The translations under genes and the position numbers were made by a program. From Molossus alvarezi (taxonomy: Eukaryota; Chordata; Mammalia; Chiroptera; Molossidae), in assembly GCA_037176705.1 (NCBI GenBank), contig JBAWUJ010000040.1, forward strand, positions 1,488,001-1,552,000: 64,000 nt of DNA, read 5' to 3'. The notes under the pieces are model-generated. The model ran no database searches and was not told the origin of the DNA. It worked only from the letters and a program-made list of their open reading frames with translations. Shown piece after piece: positions 27,640 to 39,287 of the stretch. Within the stretch, counting starts at the first letter, position 1, and each line of letters begins with the position of its first letter.

Positions 27640-28140
27640 TTTTCCATGCAACAGAAGTAGTTTCTCCCATAGAACACTAGCAAGATTCTTCCATGGTACA
27701 CTAAGTAGTTCCTTCCATGGAACACTAAGTAGTTCCTTCCTTTGAACACTAGCTAATTACTTCCATGTTACACTAGCTAGTTCCTACATGGAACAGTAAC
27801 TAGTTTTTTCCATGGAGCAGTAAGTAGTTCCTTCCATGTAACACTAAGGAGTTCCTTTCATGGAATATTATCTAGTTCTTTCATGGAACACAAGCTAGTT
27901 TTCTCATGGAACACTATATAGTTCCTTGCATGGGACAATAATTAGTTTCTTCCATAGAACACTAACTAGTTTCCTCCATTGAACACTAACTAGTTCCGTT
28001 CATGGACACTAGCTAGTTCTTTCCATGGGACACTAAGTAGTATCTTCGATTGAACACTAAGTCGTCCCTTCCATGGAACACTAGCTAGTTCCTTCCATGG
28101 AACACTAGCTAGATCCTTCCATGGAACACTACTAGTTCCT
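27640..28140 (+). repeat. Large satellite duplication, left copy (3963-bp offset)
   Basis: A stretch of about 480 bp, highly similar to 31600-32105. Shared rare variants in the same order are GCAACAGAAGTAG, CCTTCCTTTGAACAC, CCATGTTACAC, TGGGACAATAATTAG, TTCCGTTCATGGACAC and TAAGTCGTCCC, ending in the one-unit contraction CACTACTAGTTC. The offset is 3963 at the start and 3964 at the end. Confidence 0.92.
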
Positions 28141-31100
28141 CCCATGGAACACTAAGTAGTTCCTTCCATGGAACATTAACTTGTTTCTTCCAAGGAAAAC
28201 TAACATGTTCTTTCCATTGCACAATAGCTACTTCCTTCCATGGAACTCTAAGTAATTCCTTCCTTGGAACACTAGCTAGTTCCTTCCATGGAACACTAGC
28301 TAGTTCTTTCAATGGAAAACTAAATAGTTCTTTCCATGGATCACTAGCTAGATTCCTCCATAAAATATTAGCTAGGTACTTCTCTGGAACACTAAATATT
28401 ATGTTCCCTGGAATACTAACTATTTCCTTTCTTAAAATTCTAGTTAGTTTCTTCCATGGAAAATTAAGTAGGTACTTCAATGAAACCGAAAGGAGTTTCT
28501 TCCATAAAAAACATCCTAGTTTCTTCCATGGAATATTAATTACTACTTCCATGGAACACTAGCACGTTCCTTCAATGCAACACTAGCTAATCCTTTTCAT
28601 GGAATACTAAGTAGTTTTTTTTATTGAACACTCAGTAGTCTCTTGCATGGAACACTAGATCTTTTTTTTTAATTGAACACTAGCAAGTTCCTTCCAAGGA
28701 ACACTAGCTATTTTCTACAATGGGACACTAGCTAGTTCCTTCCATGGAATACTAGCAAGTTACTTTTCTGCAACACTAGCTTGTTTCTTCCCTGTCACCC
28801 TAACTAGTTCCTTCTCTGGGACACTAATTATTTTTTTTCTGAACACTAACTAGTTACCTTTTAGAACACTAGCTAGTTCCTTCCATGGAACATTAAGTAT
28901 TTACTTCCATGAAACCTTAAGTAGTTTATTCCATGGAAAACTAGCCAGTTTCTTCCATGAAACACGATACAGTTTTTTGCACGGAAAACTAACTAGGTCC
29001 TTCCATGGAACACTAACTATTTCCTTCCATGGAACACTAGCTAGTTCCGTCCATGGAATACTAGCTAGTTACTTTTACGCAACACTAGCTGGTTCCTTTC
29101 CTGGCACACTAACTAGTTCCTTTTCTGGGACACTAATTAGTTTTTTCTCTGGAACACTAACTAGTTCCTTTTTTGGAACACTAGCTATTTCCTTCCATGG
29201 AACATTAAGTAATTACTTTCATAAAATCCAAAGTAGTTTCTTCCATGGAAAACAAGCTAGTTTGTTCCATGGAACACTAGTTCTTTGCATGCAACACTAA
29301 GTAGTTTCTTCCATGCAATACTAACTAGTTCCTTCCGTGGAATACTAGCTAGTTCCTTGAATGAAACACTAGCTATTTTTTCCTAGAACACTAAATAGTT
29401 TCTTCCATTTACCACTAAGAATTATCTTCCATGGAACTCTGGCTAGGTCCTTCCATGGCCCACTAGCTAGTTTCTTTTATGGAACACTAAGTAGTTTCTT
29501 TCATTAAACACTAAGTAGTCTCTCATGGAACACAAGATATTTTTTTCCAATGAACACTAGCAAGTTCCTTCCATGGAAAACTAGCTAGATGCTTCCTTGG
29601 AACACTAGCTAATTCCTTCTATGGAATACTAGATAGTTACTTTTCTGCATCACTAACTTGTTCCTTCCATGGTATACTAACCAATTCCTTCTCTGGGACA
29701 CTAATTATTTTTTTCTTTGGAACACTAGCTACTTCCTTTCCTGGAACACTAAGTAGTTCCTTCCAGGGACCACTACGTTGTTCCTTCCATAGAACACTAT
29801 CTAATTACTTCCATGGAACACTAGATAGATGTTTCCATGAAACACTAGGTAGTTCCTTTCATAAAACACTAACTAGATCCTTCCATAGAACACTTGCTAG
29901 ATTCTTCCATGGAACACAAGCTAGTTCCTTCCATGGAACACTAGATAATTCATTCCATGGAACGTTAGCCAGTTTCTTCCATTGAACACTAGCTAGTTCC
30001 TTCAATGGAACACTAGCTAGTTCCTTCCATGGAACACTAGCTAGACCCTTCCATGGAATACTAGCTGGTACCTTTCCTAGAACACTAGCTAATTCTTTCC
30101 CTAGAACACTAACAAGTTCCTTCCCAAGAACACTAACTAATTCCTTTCCTGAAACACTAGCTAGTTCCTTCCATGGAATGTTAAGTAGTTACTTCCATGA
30201 AACCTAAAGTAGTTTCTTCCATGGAAATCAGGCTTGTTACTCCCATGGAACACTATTTAGTTCCTTGCATAAAACACTAACTAGTTTCTTCCATGGAACA
30301 CTAACTAGTTTCTTCCATGGAACACTAGGTAGTTCATTGAATTGAACACTAGCTATTTTTTTTCTTGAACACTAAGTAGTTCCTTCCATTGAACACCGAG
30401 TATTCTCTTCCATGGAACACAAGCTAATTCTTTCCATGGAAAACTAGGTTGTTCCTTCCGTGGACCAGTAAGTATTATCTTCCATGAAACACTTGGTAGT
30501 TCCTTCCATGGTCCACTAACTAGTTCCTTTTATGGATCAATAAGTAGTTACTTCCATATAACACTAGTTAGTTCCTTCCATGGAACACTAGCTAGTTCCT
30601 TTTATAGATCAATAAGTAGTTCCTTCCATATAACACTAGTTAGTTTCTTCCATGGACCACTAGATAGTTCTTTCCATTGAAAACTAGCTAGTGCATTCCA
30701 TGAAACACTAAGTATTTTTATTCATGAAACACTAAATAGTTCCTTCCATGTAACATGAGCTAGTTCCTTTTATAGAACACTACATTGTTCATTCCATGAA
30801 AAACAGGTAGTTGCTTCCACAGAATACGAATTATTCCTTCCATGTAACACTAGCTAATTCCTTCCATGGAACACTAAGTAGTTTCTTCCATAGATCACTC
30901 AGTAGTTCCTTCCAAAGGAACAGTCAGTAGTTCTTTCCAAGGAACACTAGTTAGTTCATTCCTTGGAACACTAGCTCGTTTTTTTCATAGATAATGAGTA
31001 GATCCTTCCGTGAATCACTAGCTAGATCCTTCCATGAAACACTAGCTAAATATTTCGATGGAACACTAGCTAGTTCCTTTCATAAAATACTAATTAGTTA

Positions 31101-31599
31101 TTTCCATAGAACACAAGCTAGATCCATCCATGAAACACTAAGTATTTCCTTTTGTGGAACACTAGCTAGATACTTCCATGGAACACTAGCTAGTTCCTTC
31201 CATGAAACACTAAGTAGTTAATTCCATGATACACTAAGTAGTTTTTTTCATGGAACACTGGATAGTTCCTTCCATGGAAAATTAGCTAGTTCCTGCCATG
31301 GAACACTAGATAGTTCTTTATGTGGAACACTACCTAGTTTCTTCCATGGAACACTTAGTAGTTCCTTCCATGGAAGACTAGCTAGTTTCTTCCATGGAAC
31401 ACTAAATAGTTGTTTCCATGGAACATAAGTAGTTTTTTTGATGAAACACTAAGTAGTTCGTTCCATGGAACACAAAGTACTTCCTTCCATGGAACAGTTG
31501 GTAGTTCCTTCCATAGAACACTAGCTAGTTTTTTCCATGAACCACTAGGTAGATTCTTCCATGGAACACTAGCTTGATACTTCCATGGAACACTAACTA

Positions 31600-32105
31600 G
31601 TTCCTTCCATGCAACAGAAGTAGTTTCTTCCATGGAACACTAGCACGTTTCTTCCATGGTACACTAAGTAGTTCCTTCCATGGAACACTAAGTAGTTCCT
31701 TCCTTTGAACACTAGCTAGTTACTTCCATGTTACACTAGCTAGTTCCTACATGGAACACTAACTAGTTTTCTCCATGAAGCAGTAAGTAGTTCCTTCCAT
31801 GTAACACTAAGGAGTTACTTTCATGGAACATTATCTAGTTTCTTTCATGGAACACGAGCTAATTTTTTCATGTAACCCTGTATAGTTCCTTGCATGGGAC
31901 AATAATTAGATTCTTCCATGGAACACTAACTAGTTTCCTCTATTGAACACTAACTAGTTCCGTTCATGGACACTAGCTAGTTCTTTCCATGGGACACTAA
32001 GTTGTGTCTTCCGTTGAACACTAAGTCGTCCCTTCCATGGAACACAAGCTAATTCCTTCCATGGAACACTAGCTACATCCTTCCATGGAACACTACTAGT
32101 TCTTT
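31600..32105 (+). repeat. Large satellite duplication, right copy (3963-bp offset)
   Basis: Partner of 27640-28140, keeping the same run of private variants with few differences. Weaker relatives of the same order occur near 7990-8160 and 9220-9340. Confidence 0.92.
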
Positions 32106-34199
32106 CCATGGAACACTAAGTAGTTTGTTCCATGGAACAGTAGCTAGTTCCTTCCATGGAACACTAGATGGCTCCTTTCATGAAACCCTATCTGGTTTCT
32201 TCCATGTAACACTAGCTGGTGCTTTCCATGGAACACTAGCTAGTTTTTTCCATGAAACACTAGGTAGTTCCTTCCATGGAACACTATTTAGATTTTCATG
32301 GATCACTAGATAATTTCTTCCATGGAACACTAACTACTTTCTTTCATAAAACACTCGCTAGTTGCTGCCATGGAAGACTAAGTAGTTTCTTCCATGGAAC
32401 AGTAGCTAGTTCCTTCCATGGAACACTAGCTAGTTCGTTCCATGGAACACTACGTTGTTCTTTCCATGAAACACTAAGTAGTTACATTTATGGAACACTA
32501 AGTAGTTCCTTCCATGGAACACCAGCTAAATCTAGCTAGTTTATTCCATGGAACATTCGTTATTTCCTTCCATGGAAAAATGAGTAGTTCTTTCAATTGA
32601 ACATTAAGTAGTCCTTCCATGGAACACTAGCTAGATCTATCCAAGGAACAGTTGCTAGTTCTTTCCATGGAACACTAGCTTATTTTTTCCATGGAACTCT
32701 CAGTAATTTTTTGCATGAAACACTAAGCAGTTACTTCCATGAAACACTAGCTAGTTCCATTCCTGGAACAGTAAGTCGTTCTTTTTATGAAACACTAAGT
32801 AGTTCCTTTCATGGAACACTAAGTACTTCCTCCTATGGAACACTAGCTAGTTCTTTCTATGGAACACTAAGCATTTCCTTCACTGGAACACTAAGTACTT
32901 CCTTTCATGGAACACTAGCTAGTTATTTCCATAGACCAGTAACTAGTTTCTTCCATGGAACACTAAGTAGTTCCTTCCCTGGAACACTAACTAGTTTCTT
33001 CTCTGGAACACTAAGTAGTTTCTTCCCTGGAACACTAACTTGTACCTTTCCTGGAACACTAAATAGATTCTCCCATGGAACATTAAGTAGTTACTTCCAT
33101 GAGACCCTAAGTAGTTTCTTCCATGGAAAACTTGATTGTTCCTTCCATGGAACTCTATTTAGTTTCTTGCATGGAACAGTAACTAGTTTCTACCATGAAA
33201 CACGAACTAGTTTCTTCCATGGAACACTAAGTACTTCCTTCCATGTAACACTAAGTAGTTCTTTTCATGGAACACTATTTAGTGTTTTTCATGGATTACT
33301 AGCTTTCTTCCATGTAACACAATCTAGTTCCTTCCATATAACACTAGCTAGTTCCTTCATGGAACACTAACTAGTCCCTTCCATGGAGCAGTAAGTAATA
33401 TCTTCCATTGAACACAAAGTAGTTCATTCCATGGACCACTATCTAGTTCCTTTTATGGAACGCAAGCTAGTTCCTTCCATACAAGATTCATTGGTTTATA
33501 CCATGGAACACTAAGTAGTTCCTCCATGGAACACTAGCTAGTTATTTCATTGGAACACTAGGCAGTTCCTTCCATGGACCACTAGCTAGTTCCTTCCATG
33601 GAACACTAAGTAGTTTTCTCCATGGAACACTAGCTAATTTCTTCCTTAGGATACTAGCTACTTCCTTCCATGGAACTTACCTTGTTCATTCCATGAAACA
33701 CTAAGTAATTTCTTCCTTGAAACACTAGCTAGATCATATCATGGAACACTGAGTAATTCCTTCCATGGAACACCAAAGAGTTTCTTATATGAAACACTAA
33801 GTTGTTCCTTCCATGAAACACTAGCTCGTTCCTTCCATGGTAAACTAAGTAGTTTTTTACATGAAACAGTAAGTAGTCTCTTCCATGGAACACTAGCTAG
33901 TTTCTTCTATGGAACACCAAGTAGTTTTTTCCATGGAATAATAATTAGGTCCTTCCATGGATCACTATCTAGTTCCTTCCATGGAACAGGAGCTAGTTCC
34001 TACCATGGAACACTAAGTAGTTCCTTCCATTGGAAACTAAGTAGAATTTTTATGGAACACCAGCTAGATCCTTCCATGGAACACTAGATTGTTTCTTCAA
34101 TAAAACAGTAATTAGTTCTTTCCATGGAACACTAGCTAGATGCTTCCATGGAACACTAGCTAATTTCTTCCATGAAACACAAGCTACTTTCTTCCATGG

Positions 34200-34720
34200 A
34201 ACAATCGCCCGTTCCTTGCATGGAACACTAAGTAGTTTTTTCCATGCTACACTAACTTGTTCCTTTCTTGGAACTTTAGGTAGTTAATTTCCTGGAACAC
34301 TAGCTAGTTTTTTCCAATGAACACTTTCTAGTTCCTTCCATGGAACACTAAATAATTCCTTCCATGGAACACTCGATAGTTTCTTCCATGGAACACTAGC
34401 TAATTCCTTCCATGGAACACTAGCTAGATCCTTTCATGGAAGATTAAATAATTCCTTCCATGAATCCCTAGCTAGTTCCTTCCCTGGAACACGAGCTATT
34501 TTTTCCCTTGAACACTATTTCCTTTTCTGGAACACTAAGTAGTTCCTCCCCAGGAACACTAACTAGTTTTTTTCCTGGAACACTAGATAGTTCCTTCCAT
34601 GAAACATTACGTAGTTACTTCCAAGAAACCCTAGGTAGTATCTTCCATGGAAAACTAGCTAGTTCCTTCCATGGAACACTATAGAGTTCCTTGCATGATA
34701 CACTAACTAGTTTCTTCCAC
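34200..34720 (+). repeat. Higher-order repeat copy 1 (about 1.6-kb offset)
   Basis: Variant order (TTCTTGGAACTTT, TTCCAATGAACAC, several CTGG units, GAAACCCTAGGTAGTATC, ACTATAGAGTTCC) recurs at about 35875-36385 with an offset of 1611 bp. The offset rises to 1688 after a local duplication. This copy continues undisturbed past the point where the provirus interrupts copy 2, so it serves as an empty-site model. Confidence 0.85.
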
Positions 34721-34829
34721 GGAACACTAAATAGTTCCTTCCATGGAACAATATGTAGTTCCTTCCATGGAACACTAGCTAGTTCCTTTCGTGGAACACT
34801 AAGTACTTTCTTCCATTGAACAGTGAGTA

Positions 34830-35200
34830 GTCCCTTCCATGAAATACTAGCTATTTATGTCCATGGAACACTAGCTAGTTCCTTCCATGGAACACTATGT
34901 AGTATTTTCCATTGAACACTAACTAGTTTATTCCAAAGAACACTAGCTAGGTTCTTCCATGGAACAGTAAGTAGTTCCTACCATGGAATACTAGTTACAT
35001 TCTTCCATGGAACATTAAGTACTTCCTTCCATTGAACACTAAGTAGTCCCTTCCATAAAACAACAGCTATTTATTTCCACGGAACACTAGCTAGTTCCTT
35101 CCATGGAACACTATGTAGTATTTTCTATGAAAAACTAATTAGTTTATTCCCAAGAACACTAGCTAGTTTCCTCCATGGAACAGTAAGTATTCCTTCCATG
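34830..35200 (+). repeat. 216-bp (9 x 24) tandem duplication
   Basis: Two adjacent blocks share CTATTTAT (34851 and 35067, 216 bp apart), ACACTATGTAGTATTTTC and TAGTTTATTCC. A third relative starts just right of the provirus at about 43275-43460. Confidence 0.85.
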
Positions 35201-35874
35201 GAACACAAAGTGGTTTTTTTTGATGGAACACTAGCTAGTTTTTTCCATGAAACACTAGGTAGTTCCTTCCATGGAACACTAGCTTGATACTTCCATGGAA
35301 CACTAACTAGGTCCTTCCATGGAACAATATTTAGGTTTTTTATGGATCACTAGCTATATCCTTCCATGGAACACTACTTACTGTCTTTCATAAAACACTA
35401 GATAGTTCATTCCATGGAACACTAGCTAGATTCTTCCATGGAACACTAAGTAGTTCCTTTTATGAAACACTAGCTAGTTTCTTATATGGAACAGTACCTT
35501 GTTTCTTCCATGGAACACTTAGTGATTCCTTCCATGAAACAGTAGCTAGATCGTTCCATGAAACACTGAACAGTTCCTTCTATGGAACACTTCGTAGTCC
35601 CTTCCATAAAACACTAAGTAGTTCCCTCCAGTGAACACTATCTAGTTCTGGCTAGTTTCTTCCATGGAACACTAGATAGTTCCTTCCATGAAAAAATAAG
35701 TAGTTCTTTCCATGGAATACTAAGTAGTCTCTTCCGTGGAACACTAGCTAGTTCTTTCCAAGGAACAGTTGCTAGTTCCTTCCATGGAACACTAGCTTAT
35801 TTTTTCCATGGAACTCTAAGTTATTCTTTGCATGGAACACTAAGTAGTTTCTTCCATCAACACTAAGTAGTTCC

Positions 35875-36423
35875 TTTCTTGGAACTTTTAGTAGTTTCTT
35901 TCCTGGAACACTAGCTAGTTTTTTCCAATGAATACTCTCTAGTTCCTTCAATGGAACACTACATAATTCCTTCCATGGAACACTAGATAGTTTCTTCCAT
36001 GGAACACTAGCTAATTCCTTCCTTAGAACACTGGCTAGATCCTTTCATGGAACATTAAATAGTTTCTTCCATGGATCACTAGCTAGTTTCTTCCTTGGAA
36101 CACTGGCTAGGTCCTTTCATGGAACATTAAATAGTTTCTTCCATGGATCACTAGCTAGTTTCTTCCTTGGAACACTAGCTAATTCCTTCCCATGAACACT
36201 AACTATTTATTTTATTGGAACACTAAGTAGTTCCTCCCCGGGAACACTAACTACTTTTTTTCGTGGAACGCTAGATAGTTCCTTCCATGAAACATTACGT
36301 AGTTACTTCCATGAAACCCTAGGTAGTATCTTCCATGGAAAACTAGCTAGTTTCTTCCATGGAACACTATAGAGTTCCTTGCATAGAACACTAAATTGTT
36401 TCTTCCATGGAACACTAGCTAGT
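35875..36423 (+). repeat. Higher-order repeat copy 2, interrupted by the provirus
   Basis: Partner of 34200-34720. It ends at the left LTR (36424). The sequence right of the other LTR (43255 on) continues as copy 1 does after 34720, which shows that the higher-order repeat existed before the provirus inserted. Confidence 0.82.
36031..36174 (+). repeat. 72-bp (3-unit) tandem duplication
   Basis: A three-unit block beginning CTGGCTAG is followed directly by a near-identical copy (36031 and 36103, 72 bp apart). The copies differ at very few positions, so this is a recent slippage or unequal-exchange product. Confidence 0.9.
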
Positions 36424-36811
36424 TGACCCATCCTGCAGGTCATGCAATGAGGACTCTAGAGGGGGAGTGAGGATGAGAAGGGACAAGAGACATGAAAAAT
36501 GGAGACAAGACAGGGCTCTAATCAAGTCTCGTTTATTCTGGGAAGATCCACACTATATAAAGTGCAAGAAGCAGAAAAACAAAAACATTTGTTGCCAAGC
36601 GATAAGTTTGTGGTAAGCACCCCGAAGCAGTTTCAAGTAAATATTACGTAAATATCATGGGTGGAAAAAACGATAAACAGAGCATAACGGACTGAGTAAA
36701 TGGTTACTTAAAGGAATGCAGAAACATTTTATACAGAGATATCCTGCCTTGGGGCAGGAGATGGCAGAGCAGATTTTAACAAAATGGATGCCATGCAAAT
36801 AGTTCTACACA
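36424..36811 (-). repeat. 3' LTR of the betaretroviral provirus
   Basis: A 388-bp LTR, TG...CA, read on the minus strand. A TATA-like TTTATATAG lies at about 36552-36560 and AATAAA at 36532-36537. It is about 10 bp longer than the 5' LTR, mainly because of a segment around the AATAAA. Confidence 0.95.
36532..36537 (-). terminator. AATAAA polyadenylation signal in the 3' LTR
   Basis: Minus-strand AATAAA about 20 bp downstream of the TATA-like box, the expected place for the proviral polyadenylation signal. The matching stretch in the 5' LTR is deleted. Confidence 0.75.
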
Positions 36812-36827
36812 GTTCCCCCTTTTCTTT
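36812..36827 (-). other. Polypurine tract (plus-strand primer)
   Basis: Minus strand AAAGAAAAGGGGGAAC, directly abutting the TG that opens the 3' LTR. This is the standard site for priming retroviral plus-strand DNA synthesis. Confidence 0.93.
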
Positions 36828-37154
36828 AATTTTAAAGCCAAAATAATACCTTGTCTTAGGTCAGAAAACTTGTGCACAGAGCCAACCTGTCTGAACCCGT
36901 CATTGGAATAGTAAGGCAGCATAAGGCCTTGTTCCTGTGTTAGGTGGTGGCTGGCGATGTGTGTGAGTTCCAGTTGCCCGTCTCTGGTTATCCTGTCCAG
37001 CGCACCAAGGTAACAAGGTTTTTAAGGCTCACTATTTGCCATCTCGGGCATAGTCATAGCTTACTGACTCACAGCTAGAGTGAGCTTCTCTGTCAGCCAA
37101 TTCAAGTCTATGATAATGGACCTGTATAGATTGTATCTTTTTGGCATCTATCTT
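36828..37154 (-). other. Proviral region between env remnant and PPT, no gene recognised
   Basis: About 330 bp between the end of the transmembrane-protein remnant and the polypurine tract. I see no long frame and no recognisable accessory gene. Confidence 0.6.
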
Positions 37155-37455
37155 CTACTTGATAAAAGCCATCACCTTATTGAAGAGGAAAGATCCTAGT
37201 GACACAATCAGTAAAAGGCAACGTAAGGGGTCCAACAAAGGCAGAATATAAGGCAGCACCCCATTTAGCCTGCTCCAAAGGGGGTTATCGGAAAGCTCTT
37301 TTAAGCAGCAGCATTCCTGCAAGGCAGTTGCATGGGGGGCCAAATAAGGCCCTCAGGAGATCGTCAGGGTTTGGAGGAGGCCCAAAACCTCCTTCCGCAA
37401 GCAGGCAAATATGCAGTAGTATCCCTAGCAGTAAGATTTCAGCCTCCCAGTCCAT
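37155..37455 (-). pseudogene. env: env remnant: SU N-terminus fused out of frame to the TM tail
   Basis: The envelope gene is reduced to about 300 bp. The first part (ATG at 37455) encodes a hydrophobic signal peptide (ILLLGILLHICLLA) and then a short segment with GFG and a CNC cysteine pair. This resembles the start of the surface subunit of type-D-like (gamma-type) envelopes carried by some betaretroviruses. That frame stops at 37285. In another frame (37343-37155) lies the end of the transmembrane subunit: [20 protein letters not shown], the membrane span, then NKVMAFIK. Nearly all of SU and the whole TM ectodomain, including the fusion and heptad regions, are missing, so no envelope can be made. 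Identification of the SU piece is inference from pattern. Confidence 0.8.
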
Positions 37456-37488
37456 TCCTGAAATAAAGAAAAAAACAGGAAAAGGCTC

Positions 37489-38407
37489 TCAGGGAGAATT
37501 TTCGGCCCTGGAGTTATCTATATGGTTATCTGTTATTCCTTTAACTTGATCAATCTGTTTAACCAGACGCTCTGGTAGCCATCCGGCAGATTTCATTTTC
37601 TTAGAGTAAATGCATACATAACCTCGGCCCCAGATGAGGACTGGTCTGGGCCATGCCAAGAGTTAGTCAAGAGATCTTTCCACAATACTGAGGCAAATTG
37701 TTTTTGACTTTCTGTATGCCAAAAGCAATTAGCAGCAGATCGCCCATCAGTGTCCAAATTTTAAAAAATTGAGAATAAAGAAAGAGAATATTTCTGGGTG
37801 ACCCCTTTGTGGGGTACCATTCCCCCTTTTTTATTTTATTAATGGTGATCTTTAAAGACAGATGTGCTCTCTCTACAATCCCTTGGCCCTGAGGGTTGTA
37901 AGGTATACCTGTTATGTGTTGAATATTGAGGTTGTTTGCAAAATTGGGAGAAGGCTGAACTTGTATAGCCTGGGCTGTTATTGGTTTTCAATTGCTGTGG
38001 GCATCCCAGAACTGTGAATGTGGTTAGCATGTGACTGATCACATGTTTTGTGGCTTCAACAGTTTGGAGGGAAGCATAAATGAATCCACTAAAGGTATCT
38101 ATGATAACATGTACATATTTAAGATTTCCAAATACAGAGAAGTGAGTAACATCCATCTGCCATAATGCATTAGTGATTAGTCCCCTTGGGTTTACTCCAA
38201 TGTGGGGGACCGGCAAATGAGTGGCACATGAGGGGCAGTGTTTAACAATTTGCCTAGCTTGTTCCCTAGTAATCTGATGCATGAGGTGAAGCGTTTTAGC
38301 ATTGAGATGATGTAATTGATGAATGTTCTGTGCTTGGGTGATTTTATCAGTGCTGTTATCAATGGCTGTAAACACTTGATTAGAATCCTGGAGGTGAGTA
38401 GCTAGGT
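37489..38407 (-). pseudogene. pol: pol: integrase domain, inactivated
   Basis: Integrase inserts retroviral DNA into host DNA. The zinc-binding motif is visible (H-X3-H in IHQLHHLN and C-X2-C in HCPSC), and so is the first catalytic Asp in WQMDVTHF. At the second catalytic Asp the sequence reads LKTNNSPGY, with Asn in its place. The catalytic Glu lies in GIVERAH (37862-37879) but in a shifted frame. The C-terminal domain follows with WLPERLVK, after another frameshift and an in-frame stop, and ends at the TGA 37489-37491, shortly before the env ATG. At least two frameshifts and a lost catalytic residue make it inactive. Confidence 0.93.
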
Positions 38408-38828
38408 CAGCTTTTTGGTTTCCCTCAGCAAGAGGTCCTGGCAACCCAGAATGGAAGCGTAAGTGGCCTACATAAAATGGATGAAATCTTTTTGTAATTA
38501 GTTTCTGTAACAGCCTAAACAAATTTTCTGCATTGGATATGTTTTTTATCTGTTCAGCTGTTTCTAATAGAGGTATAGAATTGCGATGTATGCACTATCT
38601 GTGTAAATATTGAGAGATTGATCTGGGAAGGCAGAAAAAACAGCAACAATGGCTTGTAGTTCTGTTAGTTGAGCAGACGTGCTGCTGGTCATAAATGACA
38701 CTGTTTGGTCTAGATAAGTGTAAGCAGTTCTACCCGTTGAGGACCCATCAGTAAATACTAGTAAGGCATTTCTCAAAGGCTTAGATGCTGTGAGTATAGG
38801 AAAGGTGAACTCATGTTTGTTGGCAAAA
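38408..38828 (-). pseudogene. pol: pol: RNase H domain, inactivated
   Basis: RNase H degrades the RNA strand during reverse transcription. The fragment 38776-38564 keeps three catalytic acids in recognisable settings (FTDGSS, TELQAI and YTDSAY). A frameshift near 38570 breaks the reading frame. The rest, including HLRFHSGLPGPLAEGN with the last catalytic region, continues in the 38522-37839 frame. It sits between the RT connection and integrase, as in all retroviral pol genes. Confidence 0.9.
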
Positions 38829-39287
38829 TCAGTGTTTGTCTGGTGGATAATGATTGTCTAGAAGTCCTGCATAAGAGGCTAGGGAAATGGACCAAAATTC
38901 AGTATTTTGCATGGGCCAGCTAATTTGGTCCATGGTATAGGGCTGTATAATGATATCTGGTTCCTTACCAAAATAACATTTCCCTTGTTTCCTACCCATC
39001 ATAATGAGATTGGAAGCTGTCTGATAATATGGCTCAATGACCTTTTTAGGTGTGACAGGTAAGTGAATCCACATTAAGGGCGCTGTCTGCCAGAAAACAG
39101 CGGTAGGGGAAAGAGCAGTCTTACAAATAATAAACTTTAAAGGCTTAGTGTAACCCATAAAGGTGGTTGCTTGAGAATGGATAGCCTGTTCAACTTTGCA
39201 TATAGCCTGTTTTCCTTCCAAGGTAAGTTCACGGAGAGATGTAGGGATGGCATCTCCCTGCAATATATCATACAGGGGTTTAAGTTC
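38829..39287 (-). pseudogene. pol: pol: RT connection domain, 3' of the SINE
   Basis: The frame 39263-38829 continues the reverse transcriptase after the SINE, with LYDILQGD just downstream of the insertion and later LRELTLEGKQAICKVEQAI, typical of the region between RT and RNase H. It stops at 38829. Separated from the palm domain by the SINE insertion. Confidence 0.85.

Larger units (their letters stand above)
17713..36423 (+). repeat. 24-bp satellite, plus orientation (block D)
   Basis: The longest satellite stretch, about 18.7 kb or some 780 units, all in plus orientation and running from L1 copy 1 to the provirus. It contains most of the recognisable higher-order repeats listed separately, CTGG-variant blocks (near 25060, 28770, 29100, 29650, 30070, 32950, 34490 and 36180) and T-tract interruptions. 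Open frames such as 32711-33370 (219 aa of SFHGTLAS-like repeats) reflect the 24-bp period. No gene is seen. Confidence 0.97.

Noticed and set aside
32711..33370. 219-aa open frame as a repeat-protein gene
   Set aside because: It is the 24-bp satellite read in its stop-free frame. Start and end arise from random changes in units, equivalent frames occur all over the array and on the other strand, and no promoter, splice site or unique domain is seen.
37199..37549. 116-aa plus-strand frame in the provirus
   Set aside because: Antisense to the env remnant and the pol end; no recognisable domain.
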